Under the pieces are notes generated by a model. That model saw only the letters and a program-made list of their open reading frames with translations, was not told the origin of the DNA and did not search any database. DNA of 64,000 nucleotides from Siphonodentalium dalli (lineage: Eukaryota; Mollusca; Scaphopoda; Gadilida; Siphonodentaliidae): contig CP136064.1 of the NCBI GenBank assembly GCA_032622095.1, positions 247,099,827 to 247,163,826 on the forward strand. The letters are read 5' to 3'. Below are positions 35,149 through 45,659 of the stretch, piece after piece; position 1 is the first letter of the stretch, and the number at the start of each line of letters is the position of its first letter. The position numbers and the translations under genes were made by a program.

Positions 35149-35212
<64 letters not shown>
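34396..35212 (+). repeat. Polypurine GA-rich tract ending in a (GA)n microsatellite
   Basis: About 800 bases are almost entirely G and A on the plus strand, with GGGA and GAGA blocks and a pure GA run from about 35155 to 35206. It is long enough to form triplex (H-DNA) structures. The minus-strand frames of nearly 300 residues here are Ser/Leu/Pro low complexity and are not genes. The tract begins shortly after the right end of the 5.2 kb element and ends 17 bp from exon 2 of the host gene. Confidence 0.9.
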
Positions 35213-35229
35213 TCAATGAAAGTACTCAC

Positions 35230-35357
35230 TTGTTCGGCACATCTCGGTGATCTTGGTTGAGACAGTTCGCCATTCACTCTTTATACTCGCCGTGTCGTTA
35301 CTCGGGCAGTGGAATAGCTGCGTGTGGAATCGTGAGACACTGTGGCCGATAACCAAC
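35230..35357 (-). CDS. Exon 2 of the minus-strand cysteine-rich gene
   Basis: The acceptor is ATTATATAG and the donor a strong GTGAGTAC. Entered in the phase left by exon 1, it is open for its 128 bases and reads LVIGHSVSRFHTQLFHCPSN, with a second cysteine in TEMCRT at the end. The donor lies 17 bp from the GA microsatellite. The two cysteines continue the regular pattern seen in exons 3 to 5. Confidence 0.65.
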
Positions 35358-35635
35358 CTATATAATACACAACTAAATAGTGACAATTTGTTGTAAATGT
35401 CAGAAATGGTAATGATTCCCGATTTATTAGACCGTACTTTATATGGTGCTCAATATAACTTCATTTGAAACAAATCCAACTCATTTTGAAGTTCCCTCCA
35501 TAAATATGGTGGGCGGAGAACATATGTATTGGTCTTTACCCTGCAGTCTCAATAGACTGAGTCATTTGAAGAAGGTTTGGTTTTGGATCGGAGGAATAAG
35601 AAGGTACCCAGCTATATAGGTATATATGTACTCAC

Positions 35636-35783
35636 ATACAGAGTCTGATGTCCTCTGCGCCAGCCACGCGACTTTTCCAGTACAGGGGAGCAAATGTCTT
35701 GTATTGCTTCTCGGCCGATTCCTTCATCACAGTGGCTGCCGGTATATCACAAGAAGAAAGGACACTTGACGTAGATATGTAGA
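35636..35783 (-). CDS. Exon 1 (first one seen) of a minus-strand cysteine-rich, probably secreted, protein
   Basis: The acceptor is TTTGTTGCAG and the donor a strong GTGAGTAC. The open frame reads YISTSSVLSSCDIPAATVMK and ends in DIRLCM. It is the 5'-most exon I can support; the start codon and signal peptide should lie upstream of 35783, unless the frame is read unspliced from further up, which gives a hydrophobic LLVFFFVAVY segment directly before it. Exons 1 to 5 (35783-35636, 35357-35230, 28606-28519, 27808-27674, 22845-22448) agree in phase at every junction, which is the main evidence that this is one gene. The exact family is not recognised. Confidence 0.6.
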
Positions 35784-35957
35784 CTGCAACAAAGAAAAAC
35801 ACTAATAAGTATTGCACTGAACATTCCTTACTATATGAAGATGTGCCCAAGTAGAACAACTTATCGAGATCGACGTTGCACCATGTAAAAACCCTTATAA
35901 TTTTTTTTTTAAGCATGATTTATCACTCAAACCAACATGTTGAATTTAACATGTTAA

Positions 35958-36452
35958 AGGCACGGTTGGCCTTATAGTTGTCGAAAATATTCATATTTGT
36001 TCCAAACACCGTAAACAGACAAACATTATACGCATACAGTTTCGTTCATATATACCATGACCATCGCGTAAACAGCATGCTATCATAAATACTTACTATA
36101 TTTTACATAAGCAAGAGCCTGATTGTGTTACAGAAGACAGCACAGTGTCACTGGCTAAGCACACACAAATGATATAAACGCTCTTTATTAGTTCCATATC
36201 GGGAATTCGGCAACAAAGAACGCTCTTTATGTTTACCATCATAATATAAACAAACACCAGAAAAGTAACTTTTTATGCTTTTGTTTACATAACAATGGTC
36301 AAACAAATGACAATAACATACTGTTTATGCGATATTTCTTATTTGTATATGGACAAAGTCTGTCTACATTTTGATGTTCTTTCTGTTTGTGGCGGTTTTT
36401 GATGGGTGGAAATATTTTCACAGGATACCCACCGCCAAGGCCAACCGTACCT
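35958..36452. mobile_element. TTAA-flanked MITE with AGGCACGGTTGGCC ends
   Basis: The ends AGGCACGGTTGGCCTT and AAGGCCAACCGTACCT are near-complements, with TTAA on both sides (35954-35957 and 36453-36456). The interior contains AAGAACGCTCTTTATG and its approximate inverse. Other copies are at 41680-42161 and 48343-48808. No gene is inside. Confidence 0.85.
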
Positions 36453-36459
36453 TTAAACC

Positions 36460-37720
36460 ATGTTTTAACCTGATTTAACATGATATATCACGTTTTTAAA
36501 CATGATTTATAACCCAAAACAACATATGAGTTTTCTTTTATAAGGGTAACCTTTGTGTTATCCTGTTTCAGCAAGCCTATTGTGTATTCAAAACCTAGCT
36601 ACATTCAGTCTGAGTGCATTCAGAGTGCTGAACAACCAGATGCGTTTGATAGTCTGAAACATTCCGATGACCCGAAACACATTCCGATGACATTCGAATG
36701 GACACCGCGGCTGTATAGGCATGGGTTTTTTCCCGCATCACGTCATCGCCACCCACGTTTCGCGCTAAATATTTCACGCGACTATCTTCTGATTGGTTTC
36801 TGTTGAGCATGCCGATATGTGAGGTTGGCCGACAATAAACGGGTCTGTATCTATATATGGCTATTGAAGATGGATGAATCTGGTTGAAGAGAGATAACCC
36901 ATCCAACAATCATTTAAATATACAAGAACATGATTTGATTATACTCTTAGTAAATTAATATTGTTTGCCATGTTCATGCATAATTAACATAATATTCCAT
37001 TTCCTGACAACTGTACCTAAATAGAAGAAGAATTATAGATCATATATGGATGGATCTGAGTCCCATATCACATAGCATAACCAATGCACGCGCTTAGCTA
37101 TGCTTCTCTGATGTTCCGCAAGCTGGTGCAACCGAAATGTCACCGGTAGTGATGTCATAAGTTGTAACAACATAATATCCCTCTCACCCTTAGTTGCAAC
37201 AGCTAGCTGTATAATGCATGCATGTAATGCAAAATGGTAAAAATATTGTTTTACGATAGTCAATAGCTACAATAGCAAACATATATCTGTTATAGCTATA
37301 ATTGGGAATTGCCAGACCCGATAAAGCAATGCTGTTTGAAAGTAATGGGATTCCCTGCTATTTGTTTGAGACTATCGAATGTCATTCGGTAAACTTCGTC
37401 AGATTCCGTCACCGTTTCAGCTAGGCCCCAGAGGTCATAGGTCGAGAAGTCCAGAATGGTGTAGCTGGTCTGTAGTTTGTGTTCACTCATACTGGGTAAC
37501 ATCCAACCACGAAAATTGTAAATGTCATGCCTGGCACAACATTCGTAGGAATTTTATACCACATAGATAGATGAAATGGTTCTCATTGCTTGATATGCTA
37601 ATCAGTAATTAGTGGTGGGGAATTTGTAGACCTTACGGCGCTACTATTGCATGATTATATCAATCAATAGTAGCACCTGATTGGTTCCATTGACCGATTA
37701 AGTGTTATCTGGACAAGCAC
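36460..37720. other. Spacer with one weak exon-like frame
   Basis: A minus-strand frame at 37482-37309 follows a TTACCCAG acceptor-like site and reads SYTILDFSTYDLWGLAETV and onward to a cysteine. It could be an upstream exon or a separate gene end, but its phase does not fit exon 1 with the donors I can see. Confidence 0.3.
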
Positions 37721-38232
37721 AAATTACTACTAAATAACATAAATTATCAACAAAATAAGCCTTATTATTTTCTTATAGATATATAATAAACATGACTGGT
37801 ATAAATTTACCTTTGGTAAGCATAATCCTAAAAATCTCAATGTTTACACTTTGTTTCCTAGAATGACACACAGAAATGGTGGATCCCCAAAAACAATCCA
37901 ATGAAAGACATCACATGTTTTGGGAAAACCGGGGTCTACCTTTTGTGTCCAAGGGAATCTTTTGGGGAATCACCACCTTTTGACCAATGACATGGCCTGA
38001 TGCTTTTACATGTGACTGTTAACCTGGTCACTGCCTTATGACATCACATTCTTCAGATGTTAGCCACATGCTCAAAATGGGAGTCCATTTTAGGAATTGG
38101 AAATAATTTTTTATTTTGGATTATGCTATGCTTACCAAAGGTAAATTTATACCAGTCATGGTTATTATACATCCATAAGAAAATATCAAGGCTTATTTTG
38201 TTGATATTTTGTGTTATTTTGTAGTAATTTTT
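37721..38232. mobile_element. Foldback element with ~112 bp arms
   Basis: The arm starting AAATTACTACTAAATAACAT and running to about 37830 is mirrored at 38119-38232, including GGTATAAATTTACCTTTGGT and its complement. The loop is ~290 bp and non-coding. No target duplication was assigned. Confidence 0.75.
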
Positions 38233-38571
38233 GTTGGTTTAGATGACACTCAGCAGGCCAATGGAGACGACCACCCGCTAAAATGGGCAGTTTGGACTGG
38301 ACATTCTTGCGGCGTAGTGTCTAGGAAATTTGTTGTTTTTAGACCAACAGTAGCATGTGTTTTATACTTTTGGTCAATTGTTTTGGTCTGAAATGGCCAT
38401 CAGTTGGAAATTTTCAAACAGGAAGTGTCATGTGGTAATGTCCAACAGTTAGAAAGCTAGAGGAACAAGTTGGGAAGTTCCAACCCAAGGGGTGTAAATG
38501 GATTGGTCTGGTGTACCATAGTGGAGTAGCGGGGTTAATATTTTGCCTGAAAGTCGTAGCGGAGTAATTTA

Positions 38572-38850
38572 TTGGGACCAGTTACAACCAAATCAATAAG
38601 TGTGTGGGAACGGATCAATGCTTGGCCACGTGAATGCAGTATGCTGTATTACTGGTCTGGGAAGTATAGCGTATCACAGGTTTGCGCCATGTCATGTGAC
38701 ATGGAAGCACGATGTGGAATAACATCATATGCCCGGCTGAACCCGGCGCTTTTTGGTCGTACGTTCTCGAAGGAACCATATAGTCCCACGACAGACTTTC
38801 AGGCGAAATTTATAACTGCTTGGTCTTACGAAGTGTTCATGGAGTCATAA
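38572..38850 (+). CDS. Possible exon, cysteine-rich (weak PAN/apple-like look)
   Basis: This 92-residue frame contains WPRECS, then VSQVCAMSCDMEARCGI, then aromatic residues and a stop. A C-x3-C-x5-C spacing followed by an SYARLNP segment recalls PAN/apple modules common in invertebrate secreted proteins. There is no convincing acceptor, no similarity that I can confirm, and no neighbouring exon. It may be chance. Confidence 0.25.
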   Translation: MGPVTTKSISVWERINAWPRECSMLYYWSGKYSVSQVCAMSCDMEARCGITSYARLNPALFGRTFSKEPYSPTTDFQAKFITAWSYEVFMES

Positions 38851-39632
38851 AGATTGTGAAACCTCTAAACTGTGTCTGAACCAGCGTTGCCCAACGGGAG
38901 TCAACGATCTACGGCCTACTATAGGCCACTGGTTCACGGGCGCGGGTGAAGTTAGAAAGTTGTACAGTCCAAGGTGTACACCACAACGGATATCCTGCAG
39001 CTACGTCGGGCCCTGACGCAGTCTATAACACATGACCCGGCGGATTGAGAAAACGTATAACGCCGAGCTCCACGTCTTGTTCCGTGTGTATGGGGCTATT
39101 CATGTATATATAGCATGATAAAACATTTGGTTAGTTTGGATTTCTATAAAGGTGTATACATGTAAAGTGACGACCCGGACTTGTGGTTATCCTACATTTC
39201 CACCACATTTATTATTATATATCTGATATTGAAAGATGATTCCAAGGATTTGAGAATTAATTTTTTTCTACCAAAGAGTGTGCAGTAGTTGGAACATGTT
39301 ACACTAATATTACCTGGTTGGTGCGGACTCAATAGACGAATTCAGGCGGTTGTTGTATTTTCACTTCCATAACATCAAATTTAACACTGACATACGTTGA
39401 ACATTTGAACAATATTTAGTTTATGTATACATATATATATGATTTGTACTGCCATAAACCTTATACAAATTTCCCAGGGTTTACTATAATAGATCTATGG
39501 TGACCATCGTTTTATCGTATGGTTACCATTTTTGCGGTATTTACATACCATGCTGTTTACCATAGTATTTGTAGTAAAACTATATTTTTGTCGTAAAAAA
39601 TGGTGAAAGCTGGTGAAAGTAATCAATCTCAC
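38851..39632. other. Spacer, no gene seen
   Basis: The segment 39490-39580 contains several diverged ACCATAG and GGTTACCAT motifs related to the minisatellite that follows. Otherwise nothing was recognised. Confidence 0.45.
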
Positions 39633-39860
39633 AACTACACCATAGTAACTACACCATAGTAACTACACCATATAGTAACAACACCATAGTAACTACACCA
39701 TAGTAACTACACCATAGTAACTACACCATAGTAACTACACCATAGTAACTACACCATAGTAACTACACCATAGTAACTACACCATAGTAACTACACCATA
39801 GTAACTACACCATAGTAACTACACCATAGTAACTACACCATAGTAACTACACCATAGTAA
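39633..39860 (+). repeat. Minisatellite, 14 bp unit, about 16 copies
   Basis: The unit is AACTACACCATAGT. Copies are almost identical apart from one interruption near 39670. The high identity suggests recent expansion or ongoing length change. Confidence 0.95.
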
Positions 39861-39879
39861 AAGTTGTAAAACATGGTTT

Positions 39880-40330
39880 ACAGTTGGAACCAGCAGATCA
39901 CATTATGTACAACATATTCATATTATATACCATTTGGAAGAGGAAACTCCTAAAAACGGTATTATCGACTGATCCGGTCGAATAAACTGGGAGCATGTTG
40001 TTTTTGTCGAGGTACCAAGGTCTGTTCTGTGCCTAATTTTGACCCGGGCTGTACTGTAAAGTATATTATTTTAAATGGAAGGGGAATAACTCTATCTCTT
40101 AGTTTGAATTCTGATGCATTCTGGTTTGACAACGGGGGAATTCATGGAATGAATCTGACAATCTCTATCACTAAGTCTTGGCGGACACTCCTATAGACCA
40201 CAGCTGTTCCGTATTCTGAATATCTGATGGGATATATATAGTTTTGGTTCCTTTTCCAAATGGTATATAATATGGAATATTTGTGTATAATGTTATCTGG
40301 GCATATGAAAATTAAGTGGGTCTTCAAAAG
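39880..40330. repeat. Diverged copy of the 13477-13946 MITE family
   Basis: It shares CAGATCACATTAT, the ATACCATTTGGAAGAGGAA stretch, GATCCGGTCGAATAAAC and the end AAAATTAAGTGGGTCTT with 56541-56985 and 13477-13946. The left end is worn. Confidence 0.55.
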
Positions 40331-41675
40331 TCTTATCCATTGTAAACTCCCACGAAAACAAGAAACACGTGCGATCAACGCAAAGCCGAGAATTGGGTTA
40401 TCTTTAATCTGAAAGGGTTCATGATCACACTAATTTTATTACAGATATATCGGTCGAGTCTTATCTCTGTAGAGTGGCTATAATAAAAATGTTTCCTATC
40501 TAAAATTTCAATTTCTCATAGGAAATGTTACGCGGCATCAAGCAGAGAATCCCTAGATAAACCCCGGTACATGTGCGACGGTCGGACGGCGTAGTACGAC
40601 TGAAGGGGTCACTCTCACCAAAAAAGTGCTGAAGAGTACACATATTTAAAAAATGTGCTGAAGGGTGCAGATGGTTTGTGATCGGCACCAATGCAGTTAC
40701 TTTAACTTTGTTACTAAAAGTCTGTTCATTTCAGTTCATTTTAATTTTCATTGGAACATTTACATTTATTCTCTAACAGAAATCGTGGCAAACATGAAAA
40801 CTAAACGTCATTTAGAACGAGATTTCAAAACCTGTGTACTCTTCAGCACATTTTCAAAACATGTGTACCCGTCAGCACTTCTCGTTGGCGAGAGTGACCC
40901 CTTCAGTAATAGTATGTCTAACTATTGACGAATAGTTAAAATCCTTAAAGCGACATACCTTACTCATATTTTAAATTCGCCCAGTACTATTTTTCGCGCA
41001 CGAATTTAAAACGGAGCGAAAAATAATACGACTCCACATGGAAAATAAGAGAGTTATGATAATTAGTTATCGTATACATGTATACGAAAAGTACGTTGGA
41101 CTTAATGGACAAGTATGATTGCTTACGGGTATAGTGGATCTGAACAAAAGTTGAAAATGCTAAAACAAATCGATATGGCAATGCTTCTACGAACTACACA
41201 TATACCAGACTGAAAACAGAAATACCACACGATCCTTAAAATGTTATGCGCTATACCAGCTTGAACCTCTTCAAAAATTGTTAGGCCCTGGTAGCGCTGA
41301 CAAGATCTGATCTTTATAGCTTGAGATCCGATCTCCGTCTGTTGGCATCGGTAACATTTTTAACATTTTAAAATAGCGTTTTTCAAGAGCGTCCCCCCCC
41401 CGCCCGAAGAAGTTATTTGAAAGGGCGTTTTTAAAGAGCCTTTTCTCCCGAATAAGTGATTTTAAATAGGTCTCCAAATCCACACGACATGAGTGAAGCC
41501 ATAGTCATATACATGTAGCTAAGTGTTGATTTGTTTTAAAATCAGCTACGAGGTTTGGTTTACTTCTGTCCACTTCATATCAATAATGTCCATAATGATT
41601 TTACTATATCACAGTGATTATGAAGCATTATAAACATCCGTGTTCACCAATATCTAATGCAAAGCTATGTTCTCT
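40331..41675. other. Spacer with a truncated TA-type MITE end
   Basis: 40961-41030 repeats the left end of the 9018-9576 element. Around 40590-40660 and 40825-40900 there is a diverged inverted pair with GTGCTGAAGAGTACACA and TGTACTCTTCAGCAC. No gene was recognised. Confidence 0.45.
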
Positions 41676-41679
41676 TTAG

Positions 41680-42161
41680 AGATACGGGCGTTGTTGTCGG
41701 TGGGTATGCTGTTAAAATATTCAGCTCCGTCAAAAACCGCCATAAACAGAAAGAATATTAAAATATAGACATATATACTTTGGTCTTATACCAATCAGAA
41801 ATATGGCATAAACAGTATGTTATTGTCAAATGTTTTTTCCTTTGTTATGTAAACAAAAGCAAAACACGTTACGGAACCTGGCTTTTGTTTAGATCAGGAT
41901 ATGGTAAACATAAAGAGCGTTATTTGTTACTGTTTTCCTGATATGGAAATAATAAAGAGCGTTTATGTTAAAAATTATGTAACACGAGCAGGTTCTTGTT
42001 TACGTACACCATCGTACGTCTTGACGACAATATACTGTTTACGCGCTGATTATGTTTGGTATATGAACAAAACTATATATATTTTAATATTCCTTCTGTT
42101 TATGGCGATTTGAACAAATATGAATATATTCTGAAACGAACAACGAACACCGCCCGTACCT
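41680..42161. mobile_element. Diverged TTAA-type MITE, same family as 35958 and 48343
   Basis: The left end is AGATACGGGCG after TTAG and the right end CGCCCGTACCT before TTAA (42162-42165). Internal TAAAGAGCGTTAT motifs match the other copies. Confidence 0.65.
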
Positions 42162-42184
42162 TTAATACATAAAATATTAAATTG

Positions 42185-43145
42185 ACATGAAGCACTCGCA
42201 GTGGGTATATGCGAAAAATAAAAAGGTTTGTAAAACCACCATCATCACTAAGAACAACATGGATACATAGATATTTATTAATAATAAATATCCATGCAGT
42301 AATGAGATTTGACATGTTGAAATCATTGTTATCTTATTGATTGGAATGATCTTTTTAACTTAATACCCGATTAGCGATGTTTCTTGACAAATTACTGTAA
42401 CAATTTTGTTGAAGGAAACTGAATGGGAAACTTTGAAAGTGCGGCGAAACAAATCCAAACTTCGATTTGTCTCCAGCGGGATGTCTCCTTACCATATCAT
42501 GTCATTAATCTCTACTCCGGCTACGCACGTAGAGATCACATTCCACCAGTACAAATTTAACCTGGGAACTTTTTGCTGTTCTGACCCGTTCTGACAGGAA
42601 ACTTTATAACATTGAACAAACAAGGCAGGAAATATATTTCTTTGTTAATATTTGTTTCTTCAATAATCTATTCCACAGTAGGGAGTGGTTCCAGCGCAAG
42701 TTTGCATGTCTTTTGTTGACTTGTTTTAACCAGCATCGTAATAAACATTGAAGGATAGGATTGGATAGGATAATTTTATTTACAATACACACACATGGAA
42801 AGTACAATTACAAATAAATATAATATTAATAGACTATACATGTATATTGCTAGGGGTGATATAGTCATGGCTGACTGTCTTCCTATCACCCCTGAATTAA
42901 TAACCCGGGAGAAATTCAATGATTGTAAGCGATGAAAAGCAAAATCATACAATTTCGATTTGGGATCTTCACATACAGTGAAACAGGCATTAAATAAGAA
43001 ATATATTACTTTCACTGTTTTTGTCAATGTTATAAACTTCCCTGTCACAACACCAAATAGGTTAATAGGCGCGTGCTTCCCGTGATAGTTGGCATCGAGC
43101 CACCAAAAATGACCGCGCGAATTAATACTATTTCGAAAAGCCGCG
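42185..43145. repeat. Fragments of dispersed repeats, including one shared with 54130-54540
   Basis: 42185-42400 resembles the 22883-23447 family. 42480-43145 shares a series of blocks with 53556-53620 plus 54120-54540, such as GGAACTTTATAACATTGAAC, CGTAATAAACATTGAA and GGTATAAACTTCCCTG-like phrases. At 53621 that shared repeat was cut by another element, which the intact copy here helps to show. Confidence 0.55.
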
Positions 43146-43727
43146 CATGACAACAACACTAGCCATTGCAAAAATTATTACTTTGTTCATTAAAATTAAA
43201 TTCTTGTGCAACTTCGTTGCAATAACGAAAATAGACACAAAAAACAAAGAGGTAAATTGGAATTATGGTATCATGGATGTTGTGATCTTGAAGACAGCAC
43301 ATACTATGATACTCTTTACAGAGAACCACTCTGTTGAATTCGTTAATTGACATATATCCGACCCGACAAACAGAAATTCTTCTGCATGTTTGGGTCATGG
43401 CACCCGATCTCTAGTACGAGGTATGAGACAAATTCTGTCGAAGAACTCCAAAAGTACACATTGAGTACCCGTTTCTCTTAACTGTCTATCAGTGCCGCTA
43501 TCACCAGATAATATATTTGCAATGATACTAGCACACTGCACAGTCTATCTGCAGAAACCCGGCAATGACAGCTGATTCATTACCCGCGAGAAATATAACG
43601 CAACGGCTGTCAGTGTATTGGAGGTATCTCAACAGCTACGAAAGGGTCATCCGAAACACCATCGCATCCCCGAATATACAAATACACAATTCATACAAAA
43701 CATCATCACTAAAAAGAACTTCAACAA

Positions 43728-44371
43728 CATCGATAATCGAGTAGTAAGTTCTAATATTTTAGTCTGAATATGATGTTTAGAAATATTTTTACTTCGACAT
43801 TTTTTACTCATCTGTATATACCACTACGAAAGCGCATTTGCCACCAGAAACACCACCGCACCCCAAAATATACAAATATACAACTCGTTATGTAACAACT
43901 TTACAAGTCGTTATAACGACTTCCAACAGACTCGTTATAACAACTTGCAAGTCGTTATAACGAGTTGTCGGAAGTCGTTAAAACGACTTGTATAAATAGA
44001 AACAAGTCGTTATAACGACTTTTAATTTTTTTTGCAAGTCGTTATGACTTGTTTTTTATTTCTTCAACTCGTTATAACGACTTACAACAACTCGTTATAA
44101 CGAGTTGCATCTCGTTATAACGAATTGTAAGTCGTCATAACGAGTTATTGTAAGTCGTCATAATGAGTTGTTGGAAGTCGTTATAACGAATTGTAAAGTT
44201 GTTATAACGAGTTGTGTATTTGTATATTTTGGGGTGCGGTGGTGTTTCGGGTGGCCCAAAATGCGCTTTCGTGGTGATACAGATTAATAAAAAATATCAA
44301 AGTAAAAATATTCTAGATAACATCATATTCAGACTAAAATATTATAACTTTCTACACGATTATCGATGTTG
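43728..44371. mobile_element. ~640 bp foldback element with a palindrome-cluster centre
   Basis: The outer arms (43728-43900 and 44212-44371) are complements, including ATCGATAATCG, ATTTTAGTCTGAATATGAT and CACCACCGCACCCCAAAATA. The centre is the array described at 43893-44218. No coding frame is present. It sits inside remnants of the 22883-type family. Confidence 0.7.
43893..44218. repeat. Cluster of ~14 copies of an 18 bp palindrome
   Basis: The core is AAGTCGTTATAACGACTT and variants in which either half is AACTCGTT/AACGAGTT. Copies are separated by irregular spacers of about 1 to 20 bases, not tandemly packed. Because each copy is self-complementary, the segment can form many alternative small hairpins, and each copy could be a dyad site for a protein dimer. 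Confidence 0.9.
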
Positions 44372-44529
44372 TTGACAAATAAACAGTTTTGTATTTACAT
44401 AAGAGCGATTTCAACACGCGAAATGTCGTTATTGGGGAACTATTAATAATGAATATAAGAACAAACGCCATCTATTTATCCATGTTCTTTTTGGTGGTGA
44501 TGTTTTTACAGACTTTTCTAATTTATTGC

Positions 44530-45258
44530 CCGACCACAATTCAGCAAAGCTGATGACAATGCTTATAATATAATTATGAAAGTCAAAAATTCCAAATGAT
44601 TGGGCTCATGAATGTGTTCGATATAATTGTTTTCTGATATAGCAAATTGACAAATATCGGTACTAGGTTTTAGTGTATCACTTATTTGAAGCCCTCTGAA
44701 ATTTGAATGTTCACGTTAAGATACGCATTCCGATCGCGTTGAAGAAGACATCACCGCCACACGCATACGTAAGTTTGCAGAATCTAGTGAAGTGCTTTCA
44801 GGAAGCATATCCGGAAACTTATCGAGTGTGTTGCAGAGGAATAATCAACAAACACAATGAAACAGACATATATCTCTGTCAGCCATAGAGGGCTGCATCT
44901 CGAAGGAAACTGCAGGAGGAGATAACCTTTCTGTTTAAATAGAATTTTTACATAAAATCCGCATTGCAGAAACGATTTTGTTGCACAGAACCTCAACTTA
45001 ACGCCCTTGGATGAGTCTATATAGTTGACGTTGAAATAAATTATATGCAACACCATTCCACTTCCACATAAAACAGACAGGAGATATACTATCGGGCCTT
45101 TACTCCCAATGTTGGTATATTCGGCATAGTTTTATATTTTTTTCTATTCTCAAGATCATTCGTCTGGGAATAACCACCTTCATATAACCGTTGCCTTGCT
45201 AAAGTTGGGGCGACCAACGTGTATTCTCGCACTGCTGTAGCCAATTCTATGTTTATTA
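44530..45258. other. Spacer, no gene seen
   Basis: No supported exon or element boundary was found. Confidence 0.4.
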
Positions 45259-45259
45259 A

Positions 45260-45651
45260 CCCTTTACCCAACAAACCGGCCAAAACCGGCCAAATAAAGC
45301 TTCAACAGCCTAAAATATCTTCGGTCTGTCTCAATAGAACCATACAAATATGGATATCATTGGAACCCGCTCCTTGACCACATTGTGATAGTTACAGTTA
45401 TGCCCTGTGCCAATGCATTCTCTTATATATGCGAGTCGACCATAGGTCGCCTCGCATATATAAGAGAATGCATTGGCCTAAAAAAAATCTTTTTTTAACA
45501 CTTTTTACCATTTTTTCTTACATTCTTTAACAATTTTATAATTTTTAATGTGTTAAGCCAATGCATTCTCTTATATATGCGAGGCGACCTATGGTCGACT
45601 CGCATATATAAGAGAATGCATTGGCACAGGGCCGTTCTGTTGGGTAAAGGG
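45260..45651. mobile_element. piggyBac-like MITE, close relative of 30766-31122
   Basis: CCCTTTACCCAACAAAC at the left and GTTCTGTTGGGTAAAGGG at the right abut TTAA (45256-45259 and 45652-45655). The two GCATTCTCTTATATATGCGA palindromes and the segment TATCTTCGGTCTGTCTCAAT match the other copy closely. A ~35 bp stretch between the palindromes is extra. Confidence 0.9.
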
Positions 45652-45659
45652 TTAAAATG

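Noticed and set aside
34326-35277. Two overlapping ~297-codon minus-strand frames rich in Ser, Leu and Pro
   Set aside because: They are the translation of a CT-rich simple-sequence strand; only the first ~18 codons of one frame overlap real exon 2 sequence, in a different phase from the spliced gene.
37296-37502. Minus-strand frame as an upstream exon of the cysteine-rich gene
   Set aside because: Sequence is protein-like, but the available donor does not give the phase needed by exon 1, so it was not joined.
43900-44220. CRISPR-like array interpretation of the palindrome cluster
   Set aside because: Spacers are short and irregular, repeats are self-complementary, and the setting is an animal genome with transposon arms on each side.
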